This document shows, one piece after another, positions 1 to 6,970 of a stretch of DNA of 21,078 nucleotides. The notes beneath the pieces were generated by a model. The model worked only from the letters and a program-made list of their open reading frames with translations, did no database searches and had not been told where the DNA came from. The stretch is from Flammeovirgaceae bacterium UBA5008 (GTDB lineage: Bacteria; Bacteroidota; Bacteroidia; Cytophagales; Cyclobacteriaceae): contig DGYK01000067.1 of the NCBI GenBank assembly GCA_002398365.1, positions 30,741 to 51,818 of the forward strand. Reading direction: 5' to 3'. A program made the translations under genes and the position numbers. How positions within the stretch are numbered: position 1 is the stretch's first letter; each line of letters opens with the position of its first letter.

Positions 1-482
1 GCACTTGTGTAGATGTTATCACTTTGTACATATAGGTTATCGGCAAGAACTTGCGCTTTTGGAAAACGAGATTTCAACTCATCGATTCTTCGCCAATGCG
101 TAGTGCATGTTCTATTATCCAATAGTCCGGCTTCGCCCAAGAAAAAAGCACCGGTGCAGACAGAGCAAACATTGACTTGTTTGTCTGCACATTGGGCTAA
201 CCAATTAAAAAAAACTTTCTCCAAAGTAAACTCCTTACTTTGTAAATAGTGGTGGTCAGTGCCCGGCACAAATACAAAGTCATCGGCTTTTAAACTGGCT
301 TTTTTGTAATTTTTAATTTCACCAAACGCCACTCCTGCAGTAGATATGTTCTCAGCTTGGAAACTATAAAATTCAATCGTGGCGTCAAGCCCTTGCGATT
401 TGGCTTCCGTAAAAACTTGTGCCGGCCCCGCAAGGTCCAATAGTTCAACAAATGGTGGTACTATAAAGGCAACTTTCAGCAT
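1..482 (-). CDS. GlxA-family transcriptional regulator, partial (C-terminus outside window)
   Basis: Reading the minus strand from an ATG at 482 gives 160 codons open to the window edge. The protein begins MLKVAFIVPPFVELLDLAGP and contains the DJ-1/PfpI-like (amidase-fold) core with NVCSVCTGAFFLGEAGLLD followed by CTTHWRR, the hallmark stretch of GlxA-type regulators. By eye about half its residues match the next gene upstream (568-1485), so the two are tandem paralogues. Family knowledge predicts a C-terminal AraC-type DNA-binding domain beyond the window. An in-frame ATG six bases earlier (488) is an alternative start; 482 is preferred because it aligns with the paralogue's start. It is probably the last visible gene of the minus-strand run, 85 bp after the preceding stop codon. 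Regulatory target and ligand are unknown. Confidence 0.88.
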   Translation of the reverse strand, partial: MLKVAFIVPPFVELLDLAGPAQVFTEAKSQGLDATIEFYSFQAENISTAGVAFGEIKNYKKASLKADDFVFVPGTDHHYLQSKEFTLEKVFFNWLAQCADKQVNVCSVCTGAFFLGEAGLLDNRTCTTHWRRIDELKSRFPKAQVLADNLYVQSDNIYTS

Positions 483-567
483 ATCCATTCCCTTTCGGTA
501 CTGGGGACTAACACAAGTTACCAATTATTTTTCAATCTCTTTGGGTCATTGGGTATACTCAAGATCT

Positions 568-1485
568 TTACGCGTATTTTAAAATCCGCTGTAATTGACG
601 CTCGGTTTTAAATCCACATTGAAGAGCAATGCTTCGAATATTATTTTTGGAATTCTTGATCAGCGTTTTGGCTTCATCGATTCTTATCATGGTGAGATAT
701 TCATGCACCGTAGTGCCCGTAGTTTCTTTAAAAACCCGAGTGAGGTTTCTAGGGCTCATCTCAGCGATCGAGGCTAACTTGGCAATGGTGGTTTCACCAC
801 TCATATGGTCGAACAGGTAATCTTGAATTTCGTGTATTTTCATATTGATGTGATTCCGAAAATCAAGATAATTTTCTCTTCTTTTGCGACTGCCATTACC
901 ACGGTAGTAAACCACCAGTCCCCGCGCGACTAGTTGCGTAAAATGAGGGCCGGCTAAGTCTTCCAAAATCGATAATGCCAAATCAATACCTGCACTAATG
1001 CCTGCACTCGTACAAACATTTTTATTTTTTACATACAAGACATCGGACAGAACTTTTGTTTGAGGAAATTGCTGTTGTAACTCCTTTACTCTCCTCCAAT
1101 GAGTGGTGCACTCCATGCCATTCAACAAGGCCGCTTTTCCTAAAGCAAAGGCACCATTGCACACCGAACAAACATTTATTTTTTTTTGGGAACACATGGC
1201 TAACCAGTTAAAGAATCCTTTTTCATTTTGAAATGATTTACTTCTAATATAATTCTGGTCCATGCCTGGAATAAAAATATAATCACCCGGGTTAAGTTTG
1301 GCTTCTGTATAGCGGTTTAATTTACCGAACGTAAGACCTGAAGTGCTTACTGGATTTTTTTGGTAGAGATAAAATTCAATAGCGAAATCCATCCCATAAA
1401 ACATAGCTTCGGTAAACACCTGAACGGGCCCGGCTAAATCTAAGAGCTCTACAGTAGGTGGAATGATAAATGCAATTTTTTTCAT
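568..1485 (-). CDS. GlxA-family regulator (DJ-1/PfpI domain + AraC-type HTH)
   Basis: The N-terminal ~200 residues form a DJ-1/PfpI-like domain (VELLDLAGPVQVFTEA near the start; putative nucleophile-elbow Cys109 in SVCNGAFALG; TTHWRR after it). The C-terminal ~100 residues are an AraC/XylS DNA-binding domain (TIAKLASIAEMSPRNLTRVF, then NIRSIALQCGFKTERQLQRI). Proteins of this architecture are cytoplasmic transcription regulators; the first domain is usually a ligand sensor rather than an active amidase. I start it at the ATG at 1485 (MKKIAFIIPP), which aligns with the paralogue, and not at the longer 1518 start. The protein stops within the second HTH (RILKYA) and lacks the usual ~12 residue FG.SP..YR-type tail, so it may be slightly truncated at the C-terminus. 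It could control the adjoining minus-strand genes, but no operator is visible. Confidence 0.9.
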   Translation of the reverse strand: MKKIAFIIPPTVELLDLAGPVQVFTEAMFYGMDFAIEFYLYQKNPVSTSGLTFGKLNRYTEAKLNPGDYIFIPGMDQNYIRSKSFQNEKGFFNWLAMCSQKKINVCSVCNGAFALGKAALLNGMECTTHWRRVKELQQQFPQTKVLSDVLYVKNKNVCTSAGISAGIDLALSILEDLAGPHFTQLVARGLVVYYRGNGSRKRRENYLDFRNHINMKIHEIQDYLFDHMSGETTIAKLASIAEMSPRNLTRVFKETTGTTVHEYLTMIRIDEAKTLIKNSKNNIRSIALQCGFKTERQLQRILKYA

Positions 1486-1582
1486 AATGCTGTACGGATT
1501 CTTATGAGGTGATAGCAAAGGTTTTTTTGATAGGTCTTCGTTTTCCCCACCACTATCAATGGATGATATAGGATACTCACTA

Positions 1583-1981
1583 CTATAATGGTTGCTTACG
1601 AATCGAGGGGTGTACTGGCTTCAGCTTCATGTAGAAATAGAAGGCGAGCAGAAAGTCTATCGTAATGCAAAACACATCGTAACCATGTGGTGCTACCGCA
1701 CTTACCAGCGGAAATAACACATCCCATAATCCGTGCAACGCAAGTCCAATAATGGTAAGCATGTAGTGTTTTTTGTATCCGCCATAAGCGAAAAATAAAA
1801 AGAAAGATGCTCCTGGAATAGTGAGGATAAGCGAATGTGGATCAACGGAAAAGCCAATATAAATAAATGGTATCACGGCCAATGTCAGTGACGCAATAAA
1901 TTTAATATCTACTTTTCTGAATATCTCCGTAAAACCGATGATGGCTACCGTTGTAATAAGACCAATCATAAATCCTGTCAT
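1583..1981 (-). CDS. Small integral membrane protein, about four helices
   Basis: The protein has ~132 residues and is almost entirely hydrophobic, with segments starting MTGFMIGLITTVAIIGF, FIASLTLAVIPFIYIGF, LTIPGASFFLFFAYGG and MLTIIGLALHGLWDVLF, and a last segment VFCITIDFLLAFYFYMKL, so four or five membrane helices. The short motif GLALHGLWDVLFP with its His and Trp is the most distinctive part and resembles small membrane families of the DUF6010 type, but I cannot confirm the assignment. The ATG at 1981 is chosen over a TTG at 1990 that directly abuts the stop codon of the preceding gene. The 9 bp gap to the oxidoreductase gene indicates co-transcription. No function can be assigned. Confidence 0.75.
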   Translation of the reverse strand: MTGFMIGLITTVAIIGFTEIFRKVDIKFIASLTLAVIPFIYIGFSVDPHSLILTIPGASFFLFFAYGGYKKHYMLTIIGLALHGLWDVLFPLVSAVAPHGYDVFCITIDFLLAFYFYMKLKPVHPSIRKQPL

Positions 1982-1990
1982 GGTGTTCAA

Positions 1991-2947
1991 TTATTTAATT
2001 TGAATACTGATGTTTCCTTTTTTATGTCCCTGCTCGGCATACGAATGGGCTTCCGCGGTTTGCTCCAAAGAATAAGTTCTGTCAATTACAGGTTTCAATT
2101 GTTTGGTTTCAATGAGCTCTTTTAAAAAGAGAATATCTGCTGCGGTATGACTAATGACGCCAGTCAACACTTGGTGATTGCTTGTCAGTGAAATCCAAAG
2201 ACCCTGTATCATTTCAGACAACCCCGCTGCACTTAAAATCAATTTTCCGTTTTTAGTCAGCGACTTGGTACTTCGTAAAACTGAAATGGAATTTACGGTA
2301 TCAAAAATCACATCATACGTTTCGCCATTTGTAGTAAAATCGTGCTGGGTGTAATCAATTACGTGGTCTGCTCCGATCGATTTTACCAAATGCAAATTGG
2401 TGGTACTGCATACGCCCGTAACATGCGCACCCAATGATTTTGCGATCTGAACCGCGGCACTTCCTACAGCTCCTGAGGCACCGATTATAATCACTTTTTG
2501 ACCTGGTTTGAACTGAGCTCTTTTTATAAAGTGCCAAGCAGTCACTCCACCGAAAGGAATACTGGCCGCTTCATCGTGCGACACAGTAATCGGTTTTAAG
2601 GCGATAGAGGCATCTTCCGATATACTTTTGTATTCAGCGTAAGAACCAAAACTCATGTCAGTATGACCAAAGACAGCGTCACCCACTTTGAATTTTTTTA
2701 CATCCTTTCCAATACTTTCGATTTCGCCTGAAAAAACACTTCCCAGAATAGTATTTTTTGGCTTTATTAAACCGAAGATAAACCTGACTGCGAAGGGGTC
2801 CGCTTTTCGCACGCGTACATCGCCCGAATTAACGGCTGTAGCTTTAAGTCGTAAAAGAATTTCATTGGTTTGAAGGGTTGGCTTTTCTACTTCCTTCATT
2901 TGGAGCACCCTTGGCGCACCATATTGAGTATAAATGATTGCTTTCAT
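1991..2947 (-). CDS. Quinone oxidoreductase-like MDR-superfamily NAD(P)-dependent dehydrogenase
   Basis: The 318-residue protein has the standard medium-chain dehydrogenase layout. An N-terminal GroES-like domain (MKAIIYTQYGAPRVLQ, AVNSGDVRVRKAD, GEIESIGKDVKKFKVGDAVFG) is followed by a Rossmann domain with the nucleotide-binding motif GASGAVGSAAVQIAKSLGAH around residues 156-175. GADHVIDYT follows, and the C-terminus ends in a QGHKKGNISIQI-type strand. I see no structural-zinc Cys cluster and no catalytic Cys/His zinc ligands, so it belongs with zinc-independent quinone reductases and enoyl reductases that move hydride from NAD(P)H to quinones or alkenals. It is presumably cytoplasmic. It lies 39 bp after the multicopper oxidase and 9 bp before the membrane protein, consistent with one transcript. 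The actual substrate cannot be read from the sequence. Confidence 0.9.
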   Translation of the reverse strand: MKAIIYTQYGAPRVLQMKEVEKPTLQTNEILLRLKATAVNSGDVRVRKADPFAVRFIFGLIKPKNTILGSVFSGEIESIGKDVKKFKVGDAVFGHTDMSFGSYAEYKSISEDASIALKPITVSHDEAASIPFGGVTAWHFIKRAQFKPGQKVIIIGASGAVGSAAVQIAKSLGAHVTGVCSTTNLHLVKSIGADHVIDYTQHDFTTNGETYDVIFDTVNSISVLRSTKSLTKNGKLILSAAGLSEMIQGLWISLTSNHQVLTGVISHTAADILFLKELIETKQLKPVIDRTYSLEQTAEAHSYAEQGHKKGNISIQIK

Positions 2948-2986
2948 ATAGAGATCGTAATGATGGTTTGAATTATTATTGATTAA

Positions 2987-4309
2987 TTAATGATGATGAA
3001 CAGGAGAGAAATTTTTTTGCTCAAATGGCTTACTACCGTCTATGACTTCAAAATGCGCCATCATTCCGGCAGCATGATGTTCAATGATGTGGCAATGATA
3101 CATCCATGTTCCGGGTCGGTTATCAGGCATCCATGCAATTTTTATAGTGCTCTGTGGTGTTACATTGACGGTATCCTTCCACGCCTTATAAACTGGAGCT
3201 TTACCATTTTCTTCAATCACCTGAAAGAAGAATCCATGAAGGTGAAAAGGATGATCCATCCGGCTGGTATTCAATATCTCCCAAACTTGCAAATCGCCAA
3301 CTCTCACAGGCGTATCATTTACATGCACACTATCGTTGATACGAAAGTCTTTTTGATCTCTAATTCTTGGATCGACTGATAATTTTATCCTTCTGGTTAT
3401 TGCTGCTGCGGGAGAAGCAAGTGATTCTATCTTTCGCAAGGTTTCGGGGATGAATGCCTTTGATGGTCTGTTTTCTCCTACGGTAACATGGGCAAAAGTT
3501 TCTCGTTTTGCTTTTAAAAAGGTCATTCGGTCGTAAGGCAATGATTCAATTGAAAATGATTCACCCGCTTTAAAATCCACTGCAATGTCAATTCGCTCTC
3601 CGGGAGTTATTAATGCTTGGGTGACAGTGAGAGGATGTTCCAAAAGACCTCCATCCGATGCAATCATTTTAAATTCTTTACCACCGAGATATAAAACGAA
3701 ATATCTTGCACTTGACGAATTTACCAAGCGCCATCTTTCGGTTTGACCTCCCTGTGCATGGATAACCAAATCTTCTTTCCCGTTTAGTAAAAGTGTGTCA
3801 CCTTGTCGACCATCGTGTCTTTCAATAGCTCGGGGCACAAACCAAGATGGCTTTACGAAATTATTTTTCTCATCCAGCTTCATGTCATCAATCAAAAAAA
3901 TTCTTTCACCATCCACAATCGGCTCCGTTTCTCCGTCTACAATCAAAGCGCCATACATACCTCGTTCCATCTGAACGGTTTCGTTGGTATGCGCATGATA
4001 CCAGAATGTTCCGGCATCTTGAACAACAAAACGATATTCAAATTGCTGACCGGGTTCGATAGGTTTTTGAACTCCGTCAGTTCCATCCATGGATGCGGGC
4101 AGGCAGATGCCATGCCAGTGAATGGTGGTCGCTTCTTTCAAATTATTAGTGATTCGAATTACCAATGTGTCACCCTGGTTGGCCCGTAGCACAGGTCCTG
4201 GCAGTTGTTCGTTAATTCCCCAGGCCGTGATCTTTTTACCAGGCGCTATTTCCCATTCAAATTCGCTTGCTACTAAATTGTATTCAACGAGTTTAGATTG
4301 ATTTGTCAT
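2987..4309 (-). CDS. Multicopper oxidase (laccase-like), no signal peptide
   Basis: The 440-residue protein carries all copper-ligand motifs of a multicopper oxidase: HWHG (His64, His66), WYHAHT (His105, His107), HPFHLHG (His353, His356, His358) and HCHIIEHHAAGM (His405-Cys406-His407, His411, Met416). The type 1 axial Met and the trinuclear cluster are therefore intact. Such enzymes couple one-electron oxidation of phenols, metals or similar substrates to reduction of O2 to water. Most bacterial members are exported by Tat or Sec, but this one starts MTNQSKLVEYNLVASEF with no hydrophobic or twin-Arg leader, so it looks cytoplasmic unless the annotated start is wrong. The C-terminus ends in SPVHHH, a possible extra metal-binding tail. 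Neighbouring redox and exported genes on the same strand suggest a shared oxidative role, but the substrate is unknown. Confidence 0.93.
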   Translation of the reverse strand: MTNQSKLVEYNLVASEFEWEIAPGKKITAWGINEQLPGPVLRANQGDTLVIRITNNLKEATTIHWHGICLPASMDGTDGVQKPIEPGQQFEYRFVVQDAGTFWYHAHTNETVQMERGMYGALIVDGETEPIVDGERIFLIDDMKLDEKNNFVKPSWFVPRAIERHDGRQGDTLLLNGKEDLVIHAQGGQTERWRLVNSSSARYFVLYLGGKEFKMIASDGGLLEHPLTVTQALITPGERIDIAVDFKAGESFSIESLPYDRMTFLKAKRETFAHVTVGENRPSKAFIPETLRKIESLASPAAAITRRIKLSVDPRIRDQKDFRINDSVHVNDTPVRVGDLQVWEILNTSRMDHPFHLHGFFFQVIEENGKAPVYKAWKDTVNVTPQSTIKIAWMPDNRPGTWMYHCHIIEHHAAGMMAHFEVIDGSKPFEQKNFSPVHHH

Positions 4310-4357
4310 TGTGTATCGTATTTAAAAATTGATAAAGTGTGATTTGCCAACTGCGGA

Positions 4358-4972
4358 TTATTTAATTTTTATGCCCACACCCAACTCTAAGGCAATGTTA
4401 TTCATGTTGCCATCGGTGTAGTTGATGTCGGTGCTCTTGACAGGCCACGGATAGAGTGGTAGATACATGCGATAGGTAAAGAAATATTTTTTCCATCCTC
4501 TCTTCATGCTGTACATCAATCCATAGTCTGGGTTGAGCGAGCTGATGGCAACGCTGACCTTGTCCAAATTTGGATTTTGAAGTGTTTCCTGATAGTCGGT
4601 GTATTTTATACCCACCATCAGAAAAAACGAGTGAGCGCTTCGCTTGCAGTAGCGGGTAGTACCTATGCCAAATTTTTGATTCAGTGAGTAGTTATAATCG
4701 GTTTTAATATGATTGAAATCACGTTGGGTGATGTTGTTGATGTTGTAGGACGAGTGCGAGGCTAAACTAAAACGTTTAGACGGGCTCCACTGAACTAGCG
4801 CTGAGAACAGAAGATCAGTGCCAAAATTTGTATGGATGCCAATACTGGGTTCAATGGTGAACAACCGTACCGGATTGTGTTGGAGGGCAGCCGTTGGTGA
4901 TTCTTTTTGTGCAAACCCAAACGAGTTGACAAAAAGTAGAACGCAGAGAGTGAAATAGTTGTTAGATTTCAT
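4358..4972 (-). CDS. Exported hypothetical protein, possibly an outer-membrane beta-barrel
   Basis: The 204-residue protein begins with a Sec signal peptide (MKSNNYFTLCVLLFVNSFGFAQ), cleaved after AQ as is common in Bacteroidota. The mature part has many short alternating strands rich in Tyr, Phe and Ser, including phrases such as FSLASHSSYNINN, FFLMVGIKYTDYQ and YFFTYRMYLPLYPW, and ends in LALELGV-like strand sequence (NIALELGVGIKIK). This fits a small outer-membrane barrel, although the last residue is Lys rather than the usual aromatic. It lies 24 bp after the lipoprotein esterase and 48 bp before the multicopper oxidase. I do not recognise a named family, so function is unassigned. Confidence 0.7.
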   Translation of the reverse strand: MKSNNYFTLCVLLFVNSFGFAQKESPTAALQHNPVRLFTIEPSIGIHTNFGTDLLFSALVQWSPSKRFSLASHSSYNINNITQRDFNHIKTDYNYSLNQKFGIGTTRYCKRSAHSFFLMVGIKYTDYQETLQNPNLDKVSVAISSLNPDYGLMYSMKRGWKKYFFTYRMYLPLYPWPVKSTDINYTDGNMNNIALELGVGIKIK

Positions 4973-4996
4973 GATATCGTTAAATAATGATTGGAA

Positions 4997-5818
4997 TTAT
5001 CTGTTTTGAAAATAGTAGTTCAGACCTTTGACGATGTTTGGATTCTTTGATCCCATATGATCCAGATCCGGCTCCCTGTTTTTTTCTAAATGAATATCCG
5101 TGTAATGATCGTGAAGGACTTGATAAAACGCTTCAAAGGGAGCCTGCATTCTACCGGCATTCTCCAATTCACCAATACCCAGAAATATGAGCTGGTGTCT
5201 TTTTTTGATGCTCATTCTATTTTGTTTTTCCATCAGCAATGAAACTTCGTTGTCATACCAAATGGAAGGACTTAACAAGAGGTAATTACCAAACAGCTTA
5301 TTGTTGACAGCCAGAGCATAGGCACCGAATAGGCCACCGTATGAATGCCCTAGAATTACTCGGCTGATTCGTGCCGTATCTGCGCTAAAGTCGCGTTCTA
5401 TTTGAGGAATTAGTTGTGTTTCAATAAAATGTAAGAATTCCGGGCCACCGCCTGTTACCGAACTGACTTTGGTAGGCGTATAGTCAATACTTCGGTCTTT
5501 TCCATAGCCAATGCTTATTACCAAAACATTCGCCTTCGAATAACGGTTTGAAATTTCCTGACAATTCTTCGCTACAAAATCAAAATCTTCCTCCCCATCG
5601 AGTACATAAATGGAAGAATATTTTTCGGGGGCAGACTCACCATAATGGGTAGGCAATCCAACTTTGATTGAATAGACGGCCCCATTGGTAGCAGACTTGA
5701 TGGTGAATTTCTTGGTTAAGCTCGGATTGAATTCCTCTTCTTGGCATGAGCCGAACAGGATAGCCATCACAAGCGCACTTACGATTACACCCAGGTACAG
5801 GATTACTTGCTTTTTCAT
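4997..5818 (-). CDS. Lipoprotein alpha/beta-hydrolase, esterase D / Fes-IroE type
   Basis: The 273-residue protein starts with a lipoprotein signal (MKKQVILYLGVIVSALVMA, lipobox LFGSC with Cys25), so it is probably anchored in the outer or inner membrane facing the periplasm. The hydrolase fold is shown by the strand YVLDGEEDFD, the nucleophile elbow GHSYGG with Ser159, LLLSPSIWYDNE after it, and a C-terminal catalytic His254 in DLDHMGSK. This arrangement matches the putative-esterase family (PF00756-like) that includes siderophore esterases Fes/IroE and esterase D. It is the first gene of the minus-strand run, with about 100 bp of non-coding DNA upstream that probably contains the promoter. 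No siderophore or TonB genes are visible, so iron-chelate hydrolysis is only one option; other ester substrates are equally possible. Confidence 0.85.
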   Translation of the reverse strand: MKKQVILYLGVIVSALVMAILFGSCQEEEFNPSLTKKFTIKSATNGAVYSIKVGLPTHYGESAPEKYSSIYVLDGEEDFDFVAKNCQEISNRYSKANVLVISIGYGKDRSIDYTPTKVSSVTGGGPEFLHFIETQLIPQIERDFSADTARISRVILGHSYGGLFGAYALAVNNKLFGNYLLLSPSIWYDNEVSLLMEKQNRMSIKKRHQLIFLGIGELENAGRMQAPFEAFYQVLHDHYTDIHLEKNREPDLDHMGSKNPNIVKGLNYYFQNR

Positions 5819-5856
5819 AATTATTTTTTGTTAGTTAATTTTTTAATTCCCTTTGT

Positions 5857-5870
5857 TGACACAAATGTCA
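5857..5870. promoter_or_regulatory. Possible operator palindrome upstream of the esterase operon
   Basis: TGACA-CAAA-TGTCA is a perfect 5 bp inverted repeat with a 4 bp centre, 39 bp upstream of the start codon of the lipoprotein esterase. This position suits an operator or promoter-overlapping site. A short palindrome like this also occurs by chance in AT-rich DNA, and no convincing Bacteroidota -33/-7 promoter was identified next to it. Confidence 0.25.
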
Positions 5871-6106
5871 GTGTACTGAAGCTCTGACGCTAGGTCAACA
5901 AGGCGTCATAAAAGGACAACTTAAAAAGATGTGTAAGGAAGCCGGGATACGCTAGGAAGGGCCTTTATAAATGAGAGAAAGAAACCATACAGCATCAGTG
6001 AACGCCAAACTGAAAACGAAGTGAATGCGATAGTGGGATTATATGCTAACTCAGCAATAAAACGTATGTTGTGTAGCAGGTTTAAACATGTGTGCTTTTG
6101 TTCAGG

Positions 6107-6233
6107 CAGTATCTCCTGTAGCAGCACCGACCACAAGCAACTCAACGACTGGTCGAAAGAAATCGAAACACTCTCGTTGAAAATTGAAGAGAGTACGTTG
6201 CGTTGGCTGGAGTTGGAGGAGAGGAGTAAATAA
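6107..6233 (+). pseudogene. Remnant: 3' end of an ABC-F ATPase (Uup/EttA-like) gene
   Basis: The frame translating as SGSISCSSTDHKQLNDWSKE and then IETLSLKIEESTLRWLELEE matches the pattern of the last coiled-coil segment of Bacteroidota ABC-F proteins, in which SG-x(n)-DH..L..WSKEI is followed by EEKTMRWLELSE at the C-terminus. Only about 40 codons remain, and neither ABC cassette (Walker A, LSGGQ, Walker B) is present anywhere upstream on this strand. It is therefore a 3' fragment left by a deletion or rearrangement. An ATG-initiated frame from 6021 reads into it, but residues before about 6107 do not resemble the family. The match is from memory of the family, not a search. Confidence 0.6.
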
Positions 6234-6265
6234 ACTTCCTTAACAACTATCTTCTTAAGCAACTG

Positions 6266-6490
6266 GTGAGCGAACTGGAAGCGAGAAACGATGCGGTTAG
6301 TATGGCGGAGGCAAATTACACCACTGCTCTCATTGATCGCGACAAACTTTTCTTTGAACAGCCAGACGGATTGGTGCCACGCACCAAAGTTATCAAGAGC
6401 TACGTCCAGTCTGCTTTCAAGGCGTCAAGCCGTCAGTATAAAAAGGTAGCGGCTATTCCTTTTAAAGATCAGCCAAAGAAGGATAAGTAA
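6266..6490 (+). pseudogene. Short ORF, probable C-terminal fragment of an uncharacterised Bacteroidota protein
   Basis: The frame from GTG 6266 encodes 74 residues: a helical acidic stretch (MSELEARNDAVSMAEANYTT), then DRDKLFFEQPDGLVPRTKVI, KSYVQSAFKASSRQYKKVA and a basic tail. The phrase VKSYVxSxFGAxSxQYKxV is a recurring C-terminal feature of a family of ~200-residue uncharacterised Bacteroidota proteins, so this looks like its last third without the N-terminal domain. There is no ATG start; the frame is open upstream only back to a stop at 6227. It lies 32 bp after the ABC-F remnant and is followed by a good terminator, so it may be the surviving 3' end of a once longer gene. It could still be translated as a small protein. 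Confidence 0.45.
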
Positions 6491-6509
6491 TCCGGCCCAA
6501 CTGTTGATC

Positions 6510-6547
6510 AGGTCTACTTCGTCCACCGGGCGAGTAGACCTTTTTTA
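6510..6547 (+). terminator. Strong intrinsic terminator
   Basis: A perfect 9 bp stem, AGGTCTACT at 6510-6518 and AGTAGACCT at 6533-6541, encloses a 14 nt loop and is followed directly by a run of T (6541-6546). It lies 19 bp after the stop of the small ORF ending at 6490, so it terminates plus-strand transcription from the remnant genes before the cassette-like region begins. Confidence 0.85.
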
Positions 6548-6552
6548 TTTGC

Positions 6553-6590
6553 ACCCCTCCTTGATAAGGGTGCCCGCAGGGCGGGGTGGT
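6553..6590. repeat. Dispersed GC-rich intergenic repeat, copy 1
   Basis: The stretch runs from ACCCCTCC through AAGGGTGCCCGCAGGGCGGG to GTGGT. A related copy in the same orientation is at 19111-19151 (TCCCCTCC...AATGCCCGTAGGGTGGGGTGGT). The sequence is a known type of intergenic repeat in Bacteroidota genomes and has partial dyad symmetry (CCCTCCTT...). The two copies lie near the two ends of the accessory region. Confidence 0.6.
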
Positions 6591-6614
6591 CACATGCAAA
6601 CCCGACACACACAT

Positions 6615-6697
6615 AACTCTTCTAATCATCAGAAGCATTGACTTATACCACCAATCCTGTAAATCCTAAAATCCTGCAAATCCTGATTCAGACAATA
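6615..6697. repeat. ~80 bp dispersed intergenic repeat, copy A
   Basis: The repeat runs CTTCTAATCATCAGAAGC (itself a small hairpin), ATTGACTTATACCACC, then the triplicated phrase AATCCTG/AATCCTA/AATCCTG and ends GATTCAGACA. Near-identical copies are at 8875-8959 and 11102-11188. On the minus strand this repeat yields spurious ORFs containing NQDLQDFRI. Confidence 0.85.
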
Positions 6698-6743
6698 AGC
6701 AATCCGCACTTCTGCCAACACGCACCCTCGATTAACGATTAAC

Positions 6744-6856
6744 TTTTTTTGGTGGAGTGGGAGGGATTGGTGAAATTTGATTACGTGATAAAGAGATTCT
6801 TGTTGCATATACACCGGGTATTGGGTGTATATGTGCCATACGGTGCATTAATACAA
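6744..6856. repeat. Intergenic module A with ATATACACC palindrome
   Basis: The module begins with a T-run and GGTGGAGTGGGAGGGATTGG, passes through GAAATTTG, contains the perfect palindrome ATATACACC (6807-6815) / GGTGTATAT (6824-6832), and ends GCATTAATACAA. Module B at 8964-9076 shows the same order of elements, and module C at 11535-11604 is a partial copy. Each lies upstream of a plus-strand gene. The G-rich start rules out a simple terminator; role unknown. Confidence 0.7.
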
Positions 6857-6970
6857 ACCTTGTGTGCCAGGCGTTAAATAGCCTTGCAGATAATGACAAC
6901 CTAGATGAAAACGGCATGTTTCCGTAGATAATTTGAACGACTTATATTGAAAACATAAGCTGATATTAAA

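Larger units (their letters stand above)
6491..6970. other. Intergenic region, 480 bp, no gene
   Basis: Besides the terminator, the GC-rich repeat, repeat A and module A, this stretch holds GGCGTTAAATAGCC at 6870-6883. GTTAAAT there fits the integron core-site consensus GTTRRRY exactly and pairs with AATTAACGCC after the following gene (8793-8802). No open frame of credible coding character is seen on either strand. A short in-frame-less ATG at 6906 reads only MKTACFRR before a stop. Confidence 0.7.

Noticed and set aside
2990..3379. Plus-strand ORF of 129 codons opposite the multicopper oxidase
   Set aside because: The minus strand here encodes conserved copper-binding motifs. The opposite frame has no family features; the same applies to 3803-4189.
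5921..6262. Minus-strand ORF of 113 codons
   Set aside because: It lies opposite the ABC-F-like and fragment frames, has Ser/Leu-rich composition without recognisable motifs, and its ATG region falls within the plus-strand remnant.
6510..6547. Considered as part of an attC-like or IS end
   Set aside because: Perfect GC-containing stem directly followed by a T-run and placed just after a stop codon; the plain reading as an intrinsic terminator is sufficient.
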